NCBI GenBank assembly: GCA_910577685.1
Contig: CAJTOH010000003.1
Location: 24,106 to 88,105, forward strand
DNA length: 64,000 nucleotides
Reading direction: 5' to 3'
From: an uncultured Dorea sp.
Lineage (GTDB): Bacteria > Bacillota > Clostridia > Lachnospirales > Lachnospiraceae
This document shows, piece after piece, positions 1 to 7,826 of the stretch; within the stretch, counting starts at the first letter, position 1; every line of letters starts with the position of its first letter. The notes beneath the pieces were generated by a model. The model did not search any database. It was not told the DNA's origin and saw nothing but the letters and a program-made list of their open reading frames with translations. The position numbers and the translations under genes are program-made.

Positions 1-204
1 GAGGAAGACGAAGGATTCGAGGAAGAAGACTTTGAAGAGGAAGACGAAGGATTCGAGGAAGAAGACTTTGAAGAGGAAGACGAAGGATTCGAGGAAGAAG
101 ACTTTGAAGAAGACTCTGAGGAAGATGATTTCGAAGAGGAGGACGATTTCGAGGACGAAGACGATTTCGAAGACGAAGATGATTTCGAAGACGAAGATGA
201 TTAT
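1..204 (+). repeat. Tandem coding repeats, 36 bp x3 then 18 bp x4
   Basis: Bases 1-36, 37-72 and 73-108 are three identical 36-bp copies encoding a 12-residue acidic unit (EEDEGFEEEDFE). Bases 133-204 hold four diverged 18-bp units encoding six residues of the type EDEDDF. The array is cut by the window start, so more copies may lie upstream. Perfect identity of the 36-bp copies suggests recent slippage or recombination and possible copy-number variation. Confidence 0.9.
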
Positions 205-1341
205 GACGAAGCTGATTCGGATGAGGACGAATTCGAGGAAGAGGATTATGAAGACGAGTTTGAGGAGGTAGGAGATTATATTGAGGATTCCGACGCAGAT
301 TATGAGGAGGAAGAATTTGCAGAGGAAGAGTTTGAAGAAGACGAATTTGAGGATGATTCTGAGGAAGAGTTTGAAGAAGAGGATTTTGAGGAAGAGCTTG
401 AAGAGGAAGAGTTTGAAGAAGACGATTTTAGCGAAGGAACTCTCGAGATTGAAGAACCTTCGGAGGAAGAGATTCAGGCTAGAATTAAGAAATCCAAAGG
501 CAAAGGCGTTCCGTTTGATACAGGATTTGTCGTTACAGGCCGGTATGATCTGAGTGCGACTAGTGAGATTGGTCTGAAAGCAGGTCTTACGGAAGAGCAG
601 AAGAAGCTGTTCTCTTACTTTGTGCCGGTCAGGGGAATGAGCGAGCAGCTTGTAGAGGTACTGGACAATGATAGAAGAGCCCGTAAAGAAGGAACTTCTA
701 AGACAGGAAATTTATTGGTTATCGGGCGTAAAGGATCCGGAAAGACCGTGCTCGCGGTAGACATTGTAAAGGCTATCCAGAAACAACGGAATCTGAAGCA
801 GGGCAAGGTTGCGATTGTAACAGGGGAGTCACTGAATAAGAAGGAACTGACGAATATTATTCAGAAGCTTCGCGGCGGCGCTATTATTATTGAGAAAGCA
901 GGTAAGCTGAATTCCAGAACGATCAAAGAGCTGAATCATTTGATGGACAAAAAGACAGGAGAGCTTCTCTTTGTATTGGAAGATCAGAGAAAGCCATTGG
1001 AACGTATTCTGACTGCAAATCCGGAGTTTAAGAAGAAGTTTACCTCCAGATTGGAGCTTCCGGTGTTCATTAACGATGAGCTTGTGACGTTTGGGCAGAC
1101 ATATGCAAAGGAGAACGGATACAAACTGGATGAGATGGGAATCCTTGCACTGTACAGCAGGATTGATGTGATGCAGAGGGAGGACCATGCCGTATCGGTT
1201 GCGGAGGTCAAAGACATTATGGACGAGGCGATCGAACATTCTCAGAAAGCGAATGTTAAGCATCTTGCAAGAAGAGTGTTTGGAAAGAGTACGGATGAAT
1301 CTGACAGGATTATCCTGAAAGAGGAGGATTTCAGGATTTAG
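1..1341 (+). CDS. P-loop ATPase with long acidic repeat N-terminus (5' end outside window)
   Basis: The frame is open from base 1 to a stop at 1339-1341, so at least 446 residues are present and the start lies upstream. Residues 1 to about 160 are almost entirely Glu, Asp and Phe in tandem repeats. After a short linker comes a globular domain with a Walker A motif (GRKGSGKT, around bases 724-747) and further alpha/beta sequence. The fold suggests an AAA-like or ATP-binding protein, but I do not recognise a named family or substrate. The ATG at 622 lies inside the conserved domain and has no good ribosome binding site, so a short gene starting there is unlikely. The acidic region could be a flexible or partner-binding tail. 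It is followed by a terminator and then glgB, which is probably a separate unit. Confidence 0.7.
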   Translation, partial: EEDEGFEEEDFEEEDEGFEEEDFEEEDEGFEEEDFEEDSEEDDFEEEDDFEDEDDFEDEDDFEDEDDYDEADSDEDEFEEEDYEDEFEEVGDYIEDSDADYEEEEFAEEEFEEDEFEDDSEEEFEEEDFEEELEEEEFEEDDFSEGTLEIEEPSEEEIQARIKKSKGKGVPFDTGFVVTGRYDLSATSEIGLKAGLTEEQKKLFSYFVPVRGMSEQLVEVLDNDRRARKEGTSKTGNLLVIGRKGSGKTVLAVDIVKAIQKQRNLKQGKVAIVTGESLNKKELTNIIQKLRGGAIIIEKAGKLNSRTIKELNHLMDKKTGELLFVLEDQRKPLERILTANPEFKKKFTSRLELPVFINDELVTFGQTYAKENGYKLDEMGILALYSRIDVMQREDHAVSVAEVKDIMDEAIEHSQKANVKHLARRVFGKSTDESDRIILKEEDFRI

Positions 1342-1416
1342 ACGTCCCGAGGGCATGAAATCAGGCCGAGATATGCCGGAAATTGTTGAAATTTAGTAAA
1401 TGCAAAAAGAAAAACA

Positions 1417-1457
1417 GGGTTTTGACTGGTAAGATTAGTCAAAACCCTTTCTTTTTG
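1417..1457 (+). terminator. Rho-independent terminator after the acidic-repeat ATPase
   Basis: A perfect 11-bp stem (GGGTTTTGACT at 1417-1427 with its complement at 1437-1447) around a 9-nt loop is followed by a T-rich run TTTCTTTTTG. It separates the ATPase from glgB. Confidence 0.85.
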
Positions 1458-1476
1458 TTCCAGTCTAAAGTATAAT
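1448..1476 (+). promoter_or_regulatory. Probable glgB promoter
   Basis: A good -10 box TATAAT lies at 1471-1476. The best -35 at 17-bp spacing is the weak TTTCTT at 1448-1453, overlapping the terminator tail. It lies about 40 bp upstream of the chosen glgB start. Confidence 0.45.
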
Positions 1477-1514
1477 AATAGTATATATCGCAACAGAATG
1501 TGAGGGATGACTAT

Positions 1515-3425
1515 ATGGCAGCAAGAAAACCAAAACCATATGAAATCGGTGAACTGGATCATTATCTTTTGGGTCAGGGAAATCATTATGAGATTTATAA
1601 AAAGCTCGGCGCCCATAAGGTGAAGAAGGGAAAGAAAGAGGGCGTGTATTTTGCAGTGTGGGCGCCCCATGCACGTTCAGTCTCCGTAGTGGGTGATTTC
1701 AACGAGTGGAATATGGAAGCGAATCCGATGGAGAGAGGAGAACCTCTTGGCATATACACCTGTTTTATTCCGGATGTGCAGGAGTATGACTTGTACAAGT
1801 TCTGTGTGGAGACTTATCAGGGTGAATTCGTGTTTAAAGCAGATCCATATGGATACTATGCGGAGTTAAGGCCGGGAACAGCGTCGCGGGTTGCTGATCT
1901 TACGAAGATCACTTGGACAGACAATGTATGGATGGAGAACCGCAAGACATGGAAACATACTGAGCAGCCAATGTCGATCTATGAGGCACATATCGGTTCG
2001 TGGAAGCGTCATCCGGGAAGAGAGGATGATGGATTTTATAATTATCGGGAATTTGCGAAAGAGTGCGTTATGTATCTGAAGGACATGGGATATACGCACG
2101 TAGAGTTGATCGGTATCGCGGAGCACCCGTTCGACGGTTCCTGGGGGTATCAGGTTATCGGATATTTTGCGCCGACTTCCAGATATGGGACGCCGGAGGA
2201 TTTTGCATGGATGATCAATTATTTCCATCGGAATAAGATCGGCGTGATCTTGGATTGGGTTCCGGCGCATTTCCCGAGAGATATCCATGGACTGGCTGAT
2301 TTTGACGGTACGCCTACTTATGAATATGCGGATCCTAAGAAGGGCGAACACCCTGACTGGGGTACGAAGATTTTTGATTACGGAAAGAATGAAGTACGTA
2401 ACTTCCTGATTTCTAATGCTTTGTACTGGGTGGAACAATTCCATGTGGATGGATTGAGAGTAGACGCTGTGGCGTCCATGCTTTATTTGGACTATGGGAA
2501 GCAGGATGGACAGTGGATTGCTAATAAATACGGCGGCAATAAGAACTTAGAGGCTATTGATTTCTTCAAGCATCTGAATTCGGTGATCCTTGGGCGGAAC
2601 CCCGGGGCGGTTATGATCGCCGAGGAGTCTACCGCGTGGCCTATGGTTACGGGAAGCGTGGAAGACGATGGTCTTGGGTTCAGCCTGAAATGGAACATGG
2701 GCTGGATGCATGATTTTACAGAGTACATGAAGCTTGATCCGTATTTTAGGAAGGATCACCATCATCAGATGACATTTGCCATGAGTTATGCGCACAGCGA
2801 GCGTTATATCCTTGTATTATCCCATGACGAGGTGGTTCATCTGAAGTGTTCCATGTTAAATAAGATGCCGGGGCTTGGATTCGATAAATATGCGAACCTT
2901 AAGGTCGGATATGCGTTTATGATGGGACATGCCGGCAAGAAGCTGTTGTTTATGGGACAGGAGTTTGCACAGCTTCGGGAGTGGAGCGAGGAGAGAGAGC
3001 TTGACTGGTTTTTGCTGGCGGAGAACGAACATAAACAGATTCAGAACTGGGTGAGGGATCTGCTGCATCTGTATAAGCGCAATAAGGCAATGTATGAGCT
3101 GGATGATAGCTGGGACGGTTTCGAATGGGTCAACGCGGATGACGCAAGCAGAAGCATCTTTAGTTTTTTGAGACATTCCAAAGGCAAGAAGAAGAATTTG
3201 CTGTTTGTATGCAATTTTACGCCTATGGAGAGGGAAGACTACCGGGTCGGCGTGCCGCGTAAGAAGCAGTATAGATTGATTATGAACAGCGATGACGTGA
3301 AGTATGGCGGAAAGGGTGAAGAGAGGCCTGTGATTTATAAGGCCGTGAAGAAGGAGTGCGACGGAAGACCGTTCTCATTTGCATATAAACTGCCGCCGTA
3401 TGGAGTTGCAATTTTTGAATTTTAA
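1515..3425 (+). CDS. glgB: 1,4-alpha-glucan branching enzyme
   Basis: Cytoplasmic GH13 enzyme that makes alpha-1,6 branches in glycogen. The N-terminal CBM48-like domain (VYFAVWAPHARSVSVVGDFN) precedes the catalytic barrel. Family motifs are clear: EHPFDGSWGYQ, the nucleophile Asp317 in GLRVDAV, the acid/base Glu in AEEST (370/371) and Asp438 in LSHDEVVH. The stretch after the last motif reads HLKCSM where many GlgB proteins read HGKGS, which is typical of clostridial forms as far as I recall. At 636 aa it is normal length. ATG 1515 is preferred over GTG 1500 because GAGGG at 1502-1507 sits about 8 nt upstream of it. It stands alone between two terminators; no other glycogen gene is in view. 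Confidence 0.95.
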   Translation: MAARKPKPYEIGELDHYLLGQGNHYEIYKKLGAHKVKKGKKEGVYFAVWAPHARSVSVVGDFNEWNMEANPMERGEPLGIYTCFIPDVQEYDLYKFCVETYQGEFVFKADPYGYYAELRPGTASRVADLTKITWTDNVWMENRKTWKHTEQPMSIYEAHIGSWKRHPGREDDGFYNYREFAKECVMYLKDMGYTHVELIGIAEHPFDGSWGYQVIGYFAPTSRYGTPEDFAWMINYFHRNKIGVILDWVPAHFPRDIHGLADFDGTPTYEYADPKKGEHPDWGTKIFDYGKNEVRNFLISNALYWVEQFHVDGLRVDAVASMLYLDYGKQDGQWIANKYGGNKNLEAIDFFKHLNSVILGRNPGAVMIAEESTAWPMVTGSVEDDGLGFSLKWNMGWMHDFTEYMKLDPYFRKDHHHQMTFAMSYAHSERYILVLSHDEVVHLKCSMLNKMPGLGFDKYANLKVGYAFMMGHAGKKLLFMGQEFAQLREWSEERELDWFLLAENEHKQIQNWVRDLLHLYKRNKAMYELDDSWDGFEWVNADDASRSIFSFLRHSKGKKKNLLFVCNFTPMEREDYRVGVPRKKQYRLIMNSDDVKYGGKGEERPVIYKAVKKECDGRPFSFAYKLPPYGVAIFEF

Positions 3426-3452
3426 AAGGGAGGGGTTATCCCCTCCTTTTTC
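3424..3452. terminator. Bidirectional terminator between glgB and the aldolase gene
   Basis: AAAA, then a 7-bp G-rich stem (GGAGGGG at 3429-3435 with CCCCTCC at 3440-3446), loop TTAT, then TTTTT. Runs of A on one side and T on the other let it end both the plus-strand glgB and the convergent minus-strand gene. Confidence 0.85.
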
Positions 3453-3456
3453 TGTT

Positions 3457-4137
3457 CTATAGATCTGAAAGTGTCTTTTCACCGAAGATGGATTTCCAAT
3501 CCTGATCGAACGCATCTACAGCGGCAGTGATGTGGGGCTGGGTGAGGGCGGCTTCTAAGATCGCAGGGTCCATGGTGGCGGTCTGTGCTCCGGCTAGGAA
3601 AGCGCGGTCTACTTGTCCGGCATTTTTGAAACTTGCTGCAAGGATCTCGGTATTATATTGGTAGAGGCCGATCATCTCAGCCAGCGAGGCGATGACTTCA
3701 TCGGAATTTACGCCCATGTTCTCCATGCGGTTAAAATAAGGGGCGATGCTGTCCGCTCCGGCCTCCATGGCAAGGAATCCCTGCTGTCTGCTGTAGATAG
3801 CCGTACCGGTTACATGGATATTACCTTGGGCTTTTAATCGTTTGATTGCACGGATCCCTTCCACAGTTACAGGTATTTTTATATAAATCTCGGAGTCTAT
3901 TTTCGTAAGCAGGGTGTCGGCGTCTCTTAACATCCCCTCAGTATCCAAGGCGGTTACTTGAATATGGAGCGGTTTTTCCGGGCCGATAATGGAACGGATC
4001 TCTTTCATGTGGGCAAAGAAGTCGATCTTTCCTTCTTTTTTCACAATGGATGGGTTGGATGTAACTCCCGCTATTGGGAAAATGTCATAAAAACGTCTAA
4101 TGTCTGCCAGATTCGCAGTGTCTAATAAGTACTTCAT
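3457..4137 (-). CDS. fsa: Fructose-6-phosphate aldolase / transaldolase-like protein
   Basis: Class I aldolase of the small transaldolase family (226 aa, close to the usual 215-220). The Schiff-base lysine is Lys87 in YIKIPVT. The N-terminal motif LLDTANLADIRR and the segment GVTSNPSIV are also family-typical. FSA/TalC enzymes cleave or form C-C bonds between dihydroxyacetone-type donors and glyceraldehyde 3-phosphate; the exact substrate cannot be told from sequence. It lies 19 bp downstream of the DeoR gene with a CTCCT-complement ribosome site, so the two form an operon. The divergent kinase and reductase suggest a shared pathway for a pentose, hexose or polyol. Confidence 0.88.
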   Translation of the reverse strand: MKYLLDTANLADIRRFYDIFPIAGVTSNPSIVKKEGKIDFFAHMKEIRSIIGPEKPLHIQVTALDTEGMLRDADTLLTKIDSEIYIKIPVTVEGIRAIKRLKAQGNIHVTGTAIYSRQQGFLAMEAGADSIAPYFNRMENMGVNSDEVIASLAEMIGLYQYNTEILAASFKNAGQVDRAFLAGAQTATMDPAILEAALTQPHITAAVDAFDQDWKSIFGEKTLSDL

Positions 4138-4156
4138 AGAAACCTCCTAAATATGG

Positions 4157-4903
4157 TTAAGCAATAGTTACAAGAATTCCTTGTTGTTCGAGGAAATTCT
4201 TCTCTTCCCGGGCAATCCCGCTGTCCGTGATGATCTGGTATACGTGTTCAAGTTTCAGAAAAAATACGGAGCCGGGCTGCCTGAATTTTTCGGAACCTGC
4301 CAGTACATAGGTATGATTCGCAGATGCGATCATGGCGCTTAGCGTGTCTGACCGTGTTAGATCTTCTCCGGTGAAGCCGTAATCGCGGGAATATCCGTCT
4401 GTTCCTGTAAAAATCTTGTCCACGTGGAAAGCTGTAACTGCCTTCTTCGTAAGCGGGCCAACCAGAGATTGGCTATGCACTTGCAGTGTTCCTCCCAGAA
4501 GAATGATCTGGATGTTCGTGTATGCGCTGACATAGTTCGCAAGGTACATGGAATTCGTAATGATGGTTATATTACGCTTTGTCTTAGCCAGCTCTTCAGC
4601 AAACAGGGCGCAGGTGGAACCGGATTCTATGATCAGTGTCTCCCCGTCCTGAACGCATGCGGCGGCGGCTCGTGCAATCTGCTGTTTTGTATCTATATGA
4701 AAGGCCATCCGGTAATTGATATCCCCGGGATCGTTTGGTACGGCATAACCGCGTTCACGCCTTAGGATCCCGCGTTCGGACAGGTATTCCAAGTCCTTGC
4801 GTATGGTCACGGCAGAGGTGTGCAGATACTCGGCCAGAGTCTTCACTTCGGTTCTGCCATGCTGCGTTACATATTCAAGCAGTGCGCTGTGTCGTTCTTT
4901 CAT
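4157..4903 (-). CDS. DeoR-family sugar-responsive repressor
   Basis: 248 aa, standard for the family. Residues 1-60 are a winged HTH (LLEYVTQHGRTEVKTLAEYL, then TIRKDLEYL), and the rest is the DeoRC sugar-phosphate sensing domain with the signature ESGSTCALFAEEL. DeoR proteins usually repress neighbouring catabolic genes and are released by a phosphorylated intermediate. Here the likely targets are its own operon with the aldolase-like gene and the divergent kinase-reductase pair, through sites between the two promoters. The effector is unknown. Confidence 0.9.
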   Translation of the reverse strand: MKERHSALLEYVTQHGRTEVKTLAEYLHTSAVTIRKDLEYLSERGILRRERGYAVPNDPGDINYRMAFHIDTKQQIARAAAACVQDGETLIIESGSTCALFAEELAKTKRNITIITNSMYLANYVSAYTNIQIILLGGTLQVHSQSLVGPLTKKAVTAFHVDKIFTGTDGYSRDYGFTGEDLTRSDTLSAMIASANHTYVLAGSEKFRQPGSVFFLKLEHVYQIITDSGIAREEKNFLEQQGILVTIA

Positions 4904-4938
4904 ACATTCTCCTCCTGATAGGGCTCCCTAATAAAAGT

Positions 4939-4967
4939 ATTTTAGCATATAAGTATAGTTATGTCAA
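4939..4967 (-). promoter_or_regulatory. Sigma-70 type promoter for deoR-fsa
   Basis: Read on the minus strand: TTGACA (4967-4962), 17-bp spacer, TAAAAT (4944-4939). Near-consensus, about 36 bp upstream of the regulator start. Confidence 0.85.
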
Positions 4968-4976
4968 TGCCTGTGG

Positions 4977-4988
4977 TTTCGTACGAAA
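4977..4988. promoter_or_regulatory. Palindrome TTTCGTACGAAA, candidate DeoR operator
   Basis: A perfect 12-bp palindrome between the divergent promoters, 10 bp from one -35 and 19 bp from the other. TTTCG-containing repeats are known in operators of DeoR-family regulators. The assignment to this regulator is inference. Confidence 0.5.
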
Positions 4989-5007
4989 GAAAATATATTT
5001 TTTTAAG

Positions 5008-5036
5008 TTTACAAAAAGTATTTCTTATGGTAATAT
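5008..5036 (+). promoter_or_regulatory. Sigma-70 type promoter for the kinase-reductase operon
   Basis: TTTACA at 5008-5013, 17-bp spacer, TAATAT at 5031-5036. The leader to the kinase start is about 100 nt. Confidence 0.8.
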
Positions 5037-5142
5037 GTACGTAGTAAAACTAGTGTATGTATTATATCTGGCGAAAATCCATTCTGCGTCATTTGCCTGA
5101 AAGTAAATGTGTCAGTACACTAGCAAAGAAAGGAGAAAAGAT

Positions 5143-6660
5143 GTGGGTAAGTATTTGATTGCGCATGATTTGGGAACTTCCAGCGACAAGGCTTCTTTGT
5201 TTTCGACGGAAGGCCGGCTGATCGGGAGTTACACTGTGCCGTATGACGTGCATTTTTTCGGAAGGAACTGTGCGGAGCAGAATCCGGAAGACTGGTGGGA
5301 TGCGGTGTGCATGGCGACGAAGAAAATTATAGAAGGGATTAATCCGGCGGATGTGCTGGGAATTTCTTTTTCTTCGCAGATGCAGGCATGTATTGCGGTG
5401 GATCAGGAAGGCAATGTTCTAAGACCGGCTATGATATGGGCGGATTTGAGAGCGGAAGAACAGGCGCAGCGGCTTGCGGACAGGGTGGGGTACGACCGGA
5501 TGTATGAGCTGAACGGCCACCGTGTGAGCGCAAGCTACAGTATTGAGAAACTAATGTGGATTCGGGATTATGAGCCGGAGATCTATGCCGGAACGTATAA
5601 GATGCTTCTTGCCAAGGATTACATTATCTGCCGCTTGACGGGAGAATTTGTGACGGATTATTCGGAGGCGTCGGGAACGGACGTATTCGATCTAAGAAGG
5701 CTTGAATGGTCTCAGGAGATTCTGGATGCGGCGGGGATAGAGCGTGAAAAGCTGCCTGAGCTTCATGCTTCTGTTGATGTGATAGGTACGCTGTCAGAAA
5801 GGGCGGCGCAGTCTCTTGGATTGACTTCAAAGACAAAGGTTGTATGCGGAGGCGGGGACGGCCCTTGTTCGGCTCTTGGAGCGGGGAGTATTCAGAACGG
5901 ACACAGATTTCTTTCATTTGGGACGTCGGCTTGGATTGCGGGAACCTCTGACGAAGTATTTTTGGATAAAGATAGAATGCTGATCTGCTTTGGCCACGTG
6001 ATTACCGGGAAATATATGCCGTGCGGAACAATGCAGGCCGCGGGAAGTTCTTATTCTTATATTAGAAATGCGCTGTGTAAGGAAGAAGAGAAGAAGGCTT
6101 TGGAAGAGGGAGTTTCCGTCTACGAAATACTGAACCGTCTTGTAATGGAATCGCCTGCAGGCGCGAGAGGGCTTCTGTTTCTTCCGTATTTGTTAGGAGA
6201 GCGCAGTCCCCGGTGGAATCCGGACACATCGGGGAGCTTTCTTGGTATTAAGATGGAGCATGAGAAGTGCGATTATGTCCGGGCAGTGTTGGAAGGCGTC
6301 GCTATGAATCTGGATTTGATACTGAAGGCGCAGAGGGAGAAAGAACCGGTTACGGAGCTGGTGCTTACGGGAGGCGGAGCCAGGGGAGACGTGTTGGCGC
6401 AGATTCTGGCGGACGTACTTGGAGTTACCCTTCGCAGGTTAGATAATGTAGAAGCGGCGACGTCTATTGCGGCGGCGGTTATTGCGGGAGTAGGAGTCGG
6501 CGTGTTTGAGGATTTCTCGGTTATTGACCAGTTTGTGAGGCAGGAGAAGACATTTGAGCCTAACCGGGAGAATCAGGAGGTCTATGACAGACAGAAGCGT
6601 CTGTTTGAGGCAGGATATCAGTGCCTGAAAGAATATTACAAAATGGAAGTACAGTCGTAA
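5143..6660 (+). CDS. FGGY-family carbohydrate kinase (xylulokinase-like)
   Basis: ATP-dependent sugar kinase of about 505 aa. The N-terminal phosphate motif LIAHDLGTSSDKASLF, the central VCGGGDGPCSALGAG and the C-terminal TGGGARGDV are typical FGGY motifs, closest in style to xylulokinases, but substrate within FGGY cannot be read reliably (xylulose, ribulose, glycerol-like or others). The GTG at 5143 is chosen because AGGAG at 5131-5135 lies 7 nt upstream and the protein then begins directly with the conserved strand; the ATG at 5107 would add a non-conserved tail. It forms an operon with the downstream reductase (13 bp apart) and is transcribed divergently from deoR-fsa. Confidence 0.88.
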   Translation: MGKYLIAHDLGTSSDKASLFSTEGRLIGSYTVPYDVHFFGRNCAEQNPEDWWDAVCMATKKIIEGINPADVLGISFSSQMQACIAVDQEGNVLRPAMIWADLRAEEQAQRLADRVGYDRMYELNGHRVSASYSIEKLMWIRDYEPEIYAGTYKMLLAKDYIICRLTGEFVTDYSEASGTDVFDLRRLEWSQEILDAAGIEREKLPELHASVDVIGTLSERAAQSLGLTSKTKVVCGGGDGPCSALGAGSIQNGHRFLSFGTSAWIAGTSDEVFLDKDRMLICFGHVITGKYMPCGTMQAAGSSYSYIRNALCKEEEKKALEEGVSVYEILNRLVMESPAGARGLLFLPYLLGERSPRWNPDTSGSFLGIKMEHEKCDYVRAVLEGVAMNLDLILKAQREKEPVTELVLTGGGARGDVLAQILADVLGVTLRRLDNVEAATSIAAAVIAGVGVGVFEDFSVIDQFVRQEKTFEPNRENQEVYDRQKRLFEAGYQCLKEYYKMEVQS

Positions 6661-6673
6661 GTTAGAGGAGGAT

Positions 6674-7696
6674 ATGATGATGGAAAAGGTGAATCCGGCT
6701 CTGGTTCCACAGAGAAAATTGAGTAATGGTATGGTAATTCCGGGAATTGGAATGGGGACGTTTGGAAATGATAAGTTTGATTCCGCGCAGGTTGCGGACG
6801 CCGTATATGGGGCGATTAAGGCGGGGTATCGCCTGTTTGACGGAGCGGCTGCTTATGGAAATGAGAAGGAGATTGGAGAGGTTTATGCCCGTGCGTTTGC
6901 GGAAGGAATCGTTCAGAGGAAAGATATGACGATTATGACGAAGGTATGGAACAATATGCATGGCCAGGGAGATGTTCTGGTATCTTGTGCGAAGAGCCTT
7001 CGGGACCTTAAGTTGGATTATGTGGATATCTATATGGTACACTGGCCGTTCCCGAACCACCACGAGCCGGGGGCGAGTCTGGAAGGAAGAGACCCAAGTC
7101 ATGTGCCGTTCTGCCTGGAGGAGTATATGACTGTGTGGAGACAGATGGAAAAGCTAGTTGATATGGGGCTTGTTCGGGGAATAGGTATGTCGAATGTTAC
7201 GATTACGAAGATGGAGCAGATTCTTCCGCTGTGCCGGATTAAGCCGGTAGTTCTGGAGGTGGAGATTAATCCGACTTTCCAGCAGCCGAAGCTTTTTGAG
7301 TACTGCAAGGCTCATGATATACTTCCGATTGCCTACAGTCCCCTTGGATCTCCGTGCCGGCCAAAGAGAGACACGGCTCCCGGGGATCTGGTTACTTTTG
7401 AGATGCCGGAGTTGGCGGAGATTGCCAAGGCGCATAACTGTCATCCTGCAACTATTTGCGTGAAATGGGCGGTACAGAGGGGACAGGTTCCGATTCCGTT
7501 TTCCGTGTTTGAGAACGAGTATGTGGGTAATCTGAGATGTACGACGGAGGATTTCCTGACGGATGAAGAGATGGAGAAGTTAAGGAAGGCTGACAGGAAT
7601 TTCCGACTGCTTAAGGGGCAGGTGTTCTTATGGGAGAGCGCGAAGGACTGGAGAGATATCTGGGACGGAGAAGATGCATGGAATGTAGAAGGATAG
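6674..7696 (+). CDS. Aldo/keto reductase
   Basis: NAD(P)H-dependent oxidoreductase of the AKR superfamily, 340 aa. The catalytic tetrad is visible: Asp56 (RLFDGAAAYG), Tyr61, Lys90 (MTKVW) and His123 (MVHWP). The cofactor-binding C-terminal half (PIAYSPLGS, then VPIPFSVFE) is in place. It is the second gene of the kinase operon with a GAGGAGG ribosome site, so it may interconvert a sugar and a polyol that feeds the kinase; the substrate is inferred from context only. The final codons lie in a 19-bp duplicated segment. Confidence 0.88.
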   Translation: MMMEKVNPALVPQRKLSNGMVIPGIGMGTFGNDKFDSAQVADAVYGAIKAGYRLFDGAAAYGNEKEIGEVYARAFAEGIVQRKDMTIMTKVWNNMHGQGDVLVSCAKSLRDLKLDYVDIYMVHWPFPNHHEPGASLEGRDPSHVPFCLEEYMTVWRQMEKLVDMGLVRGIGMSNVTITKMEQILPLCRIKPVVLEVEINPTFQQPKLFEYCKAHDILPIAYSPLGSPCRPKRDTAPGDLVTFEMPELAEIAKAHNCHPATICVKWAVQRGQVPIPFSVFENEYVGNLRCTTEDFLTDEEMEKLRKADRNFRLLKGQVFLWESAKDWRDIWDGEDAWNVEG

Positions 7697-7717
7697 GAGG
7701 AATGTAGAAGGATAAGA
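7680..7717 (+). repeat. 19-bp tandem duplication over the reductase stop codon
   Basis: GGAATGTAGAAGGATAGGA at 7680-7698 is followed directly by the same sequence with one change at 7699-7717. It duplicates the last codons and stop of the reductase gene. Confidence 0.85.
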
Positions 7718-7738
7718 GAAATAGGCTCCTGAAAAGGA

Positions 7739-7814
7739 GGGGCTGCCGCATTAAGCATAGATTCCGCAAGATAAGGTATTTTCTTGTAATCGTTTTGCTT
7801 ATTGCAACAGCCCC
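7739..7814 (-). repeat. Dispersed hairpin element, copy 1 (internally deleted)
   Basis: Ends GGGGCTGCCGCATTAAGC and GCTTATTGCAACAGCCCC are imperfect inverted repeats (15 of 18). Read on the minus strand, the 76-bp unit aligns along its length with the 99-bp element at 40610-40708, lacking about 23 bp in the middle. It lies between the convergent reductase and DUF1002 genes and may act as a terminator or a REP/MITE-like element. Confidence 0.8.
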
Positions 7815-7826
7815 CATTGCCGTAGG

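Noticed and set aside
622..1341. Gene starting at the ATG at 622
   Set aside because: The frame is open upstream to base 1 and encodes a continuous acidic region; the conserved domain begins before 622 and no ribosome site precedes that ATG.
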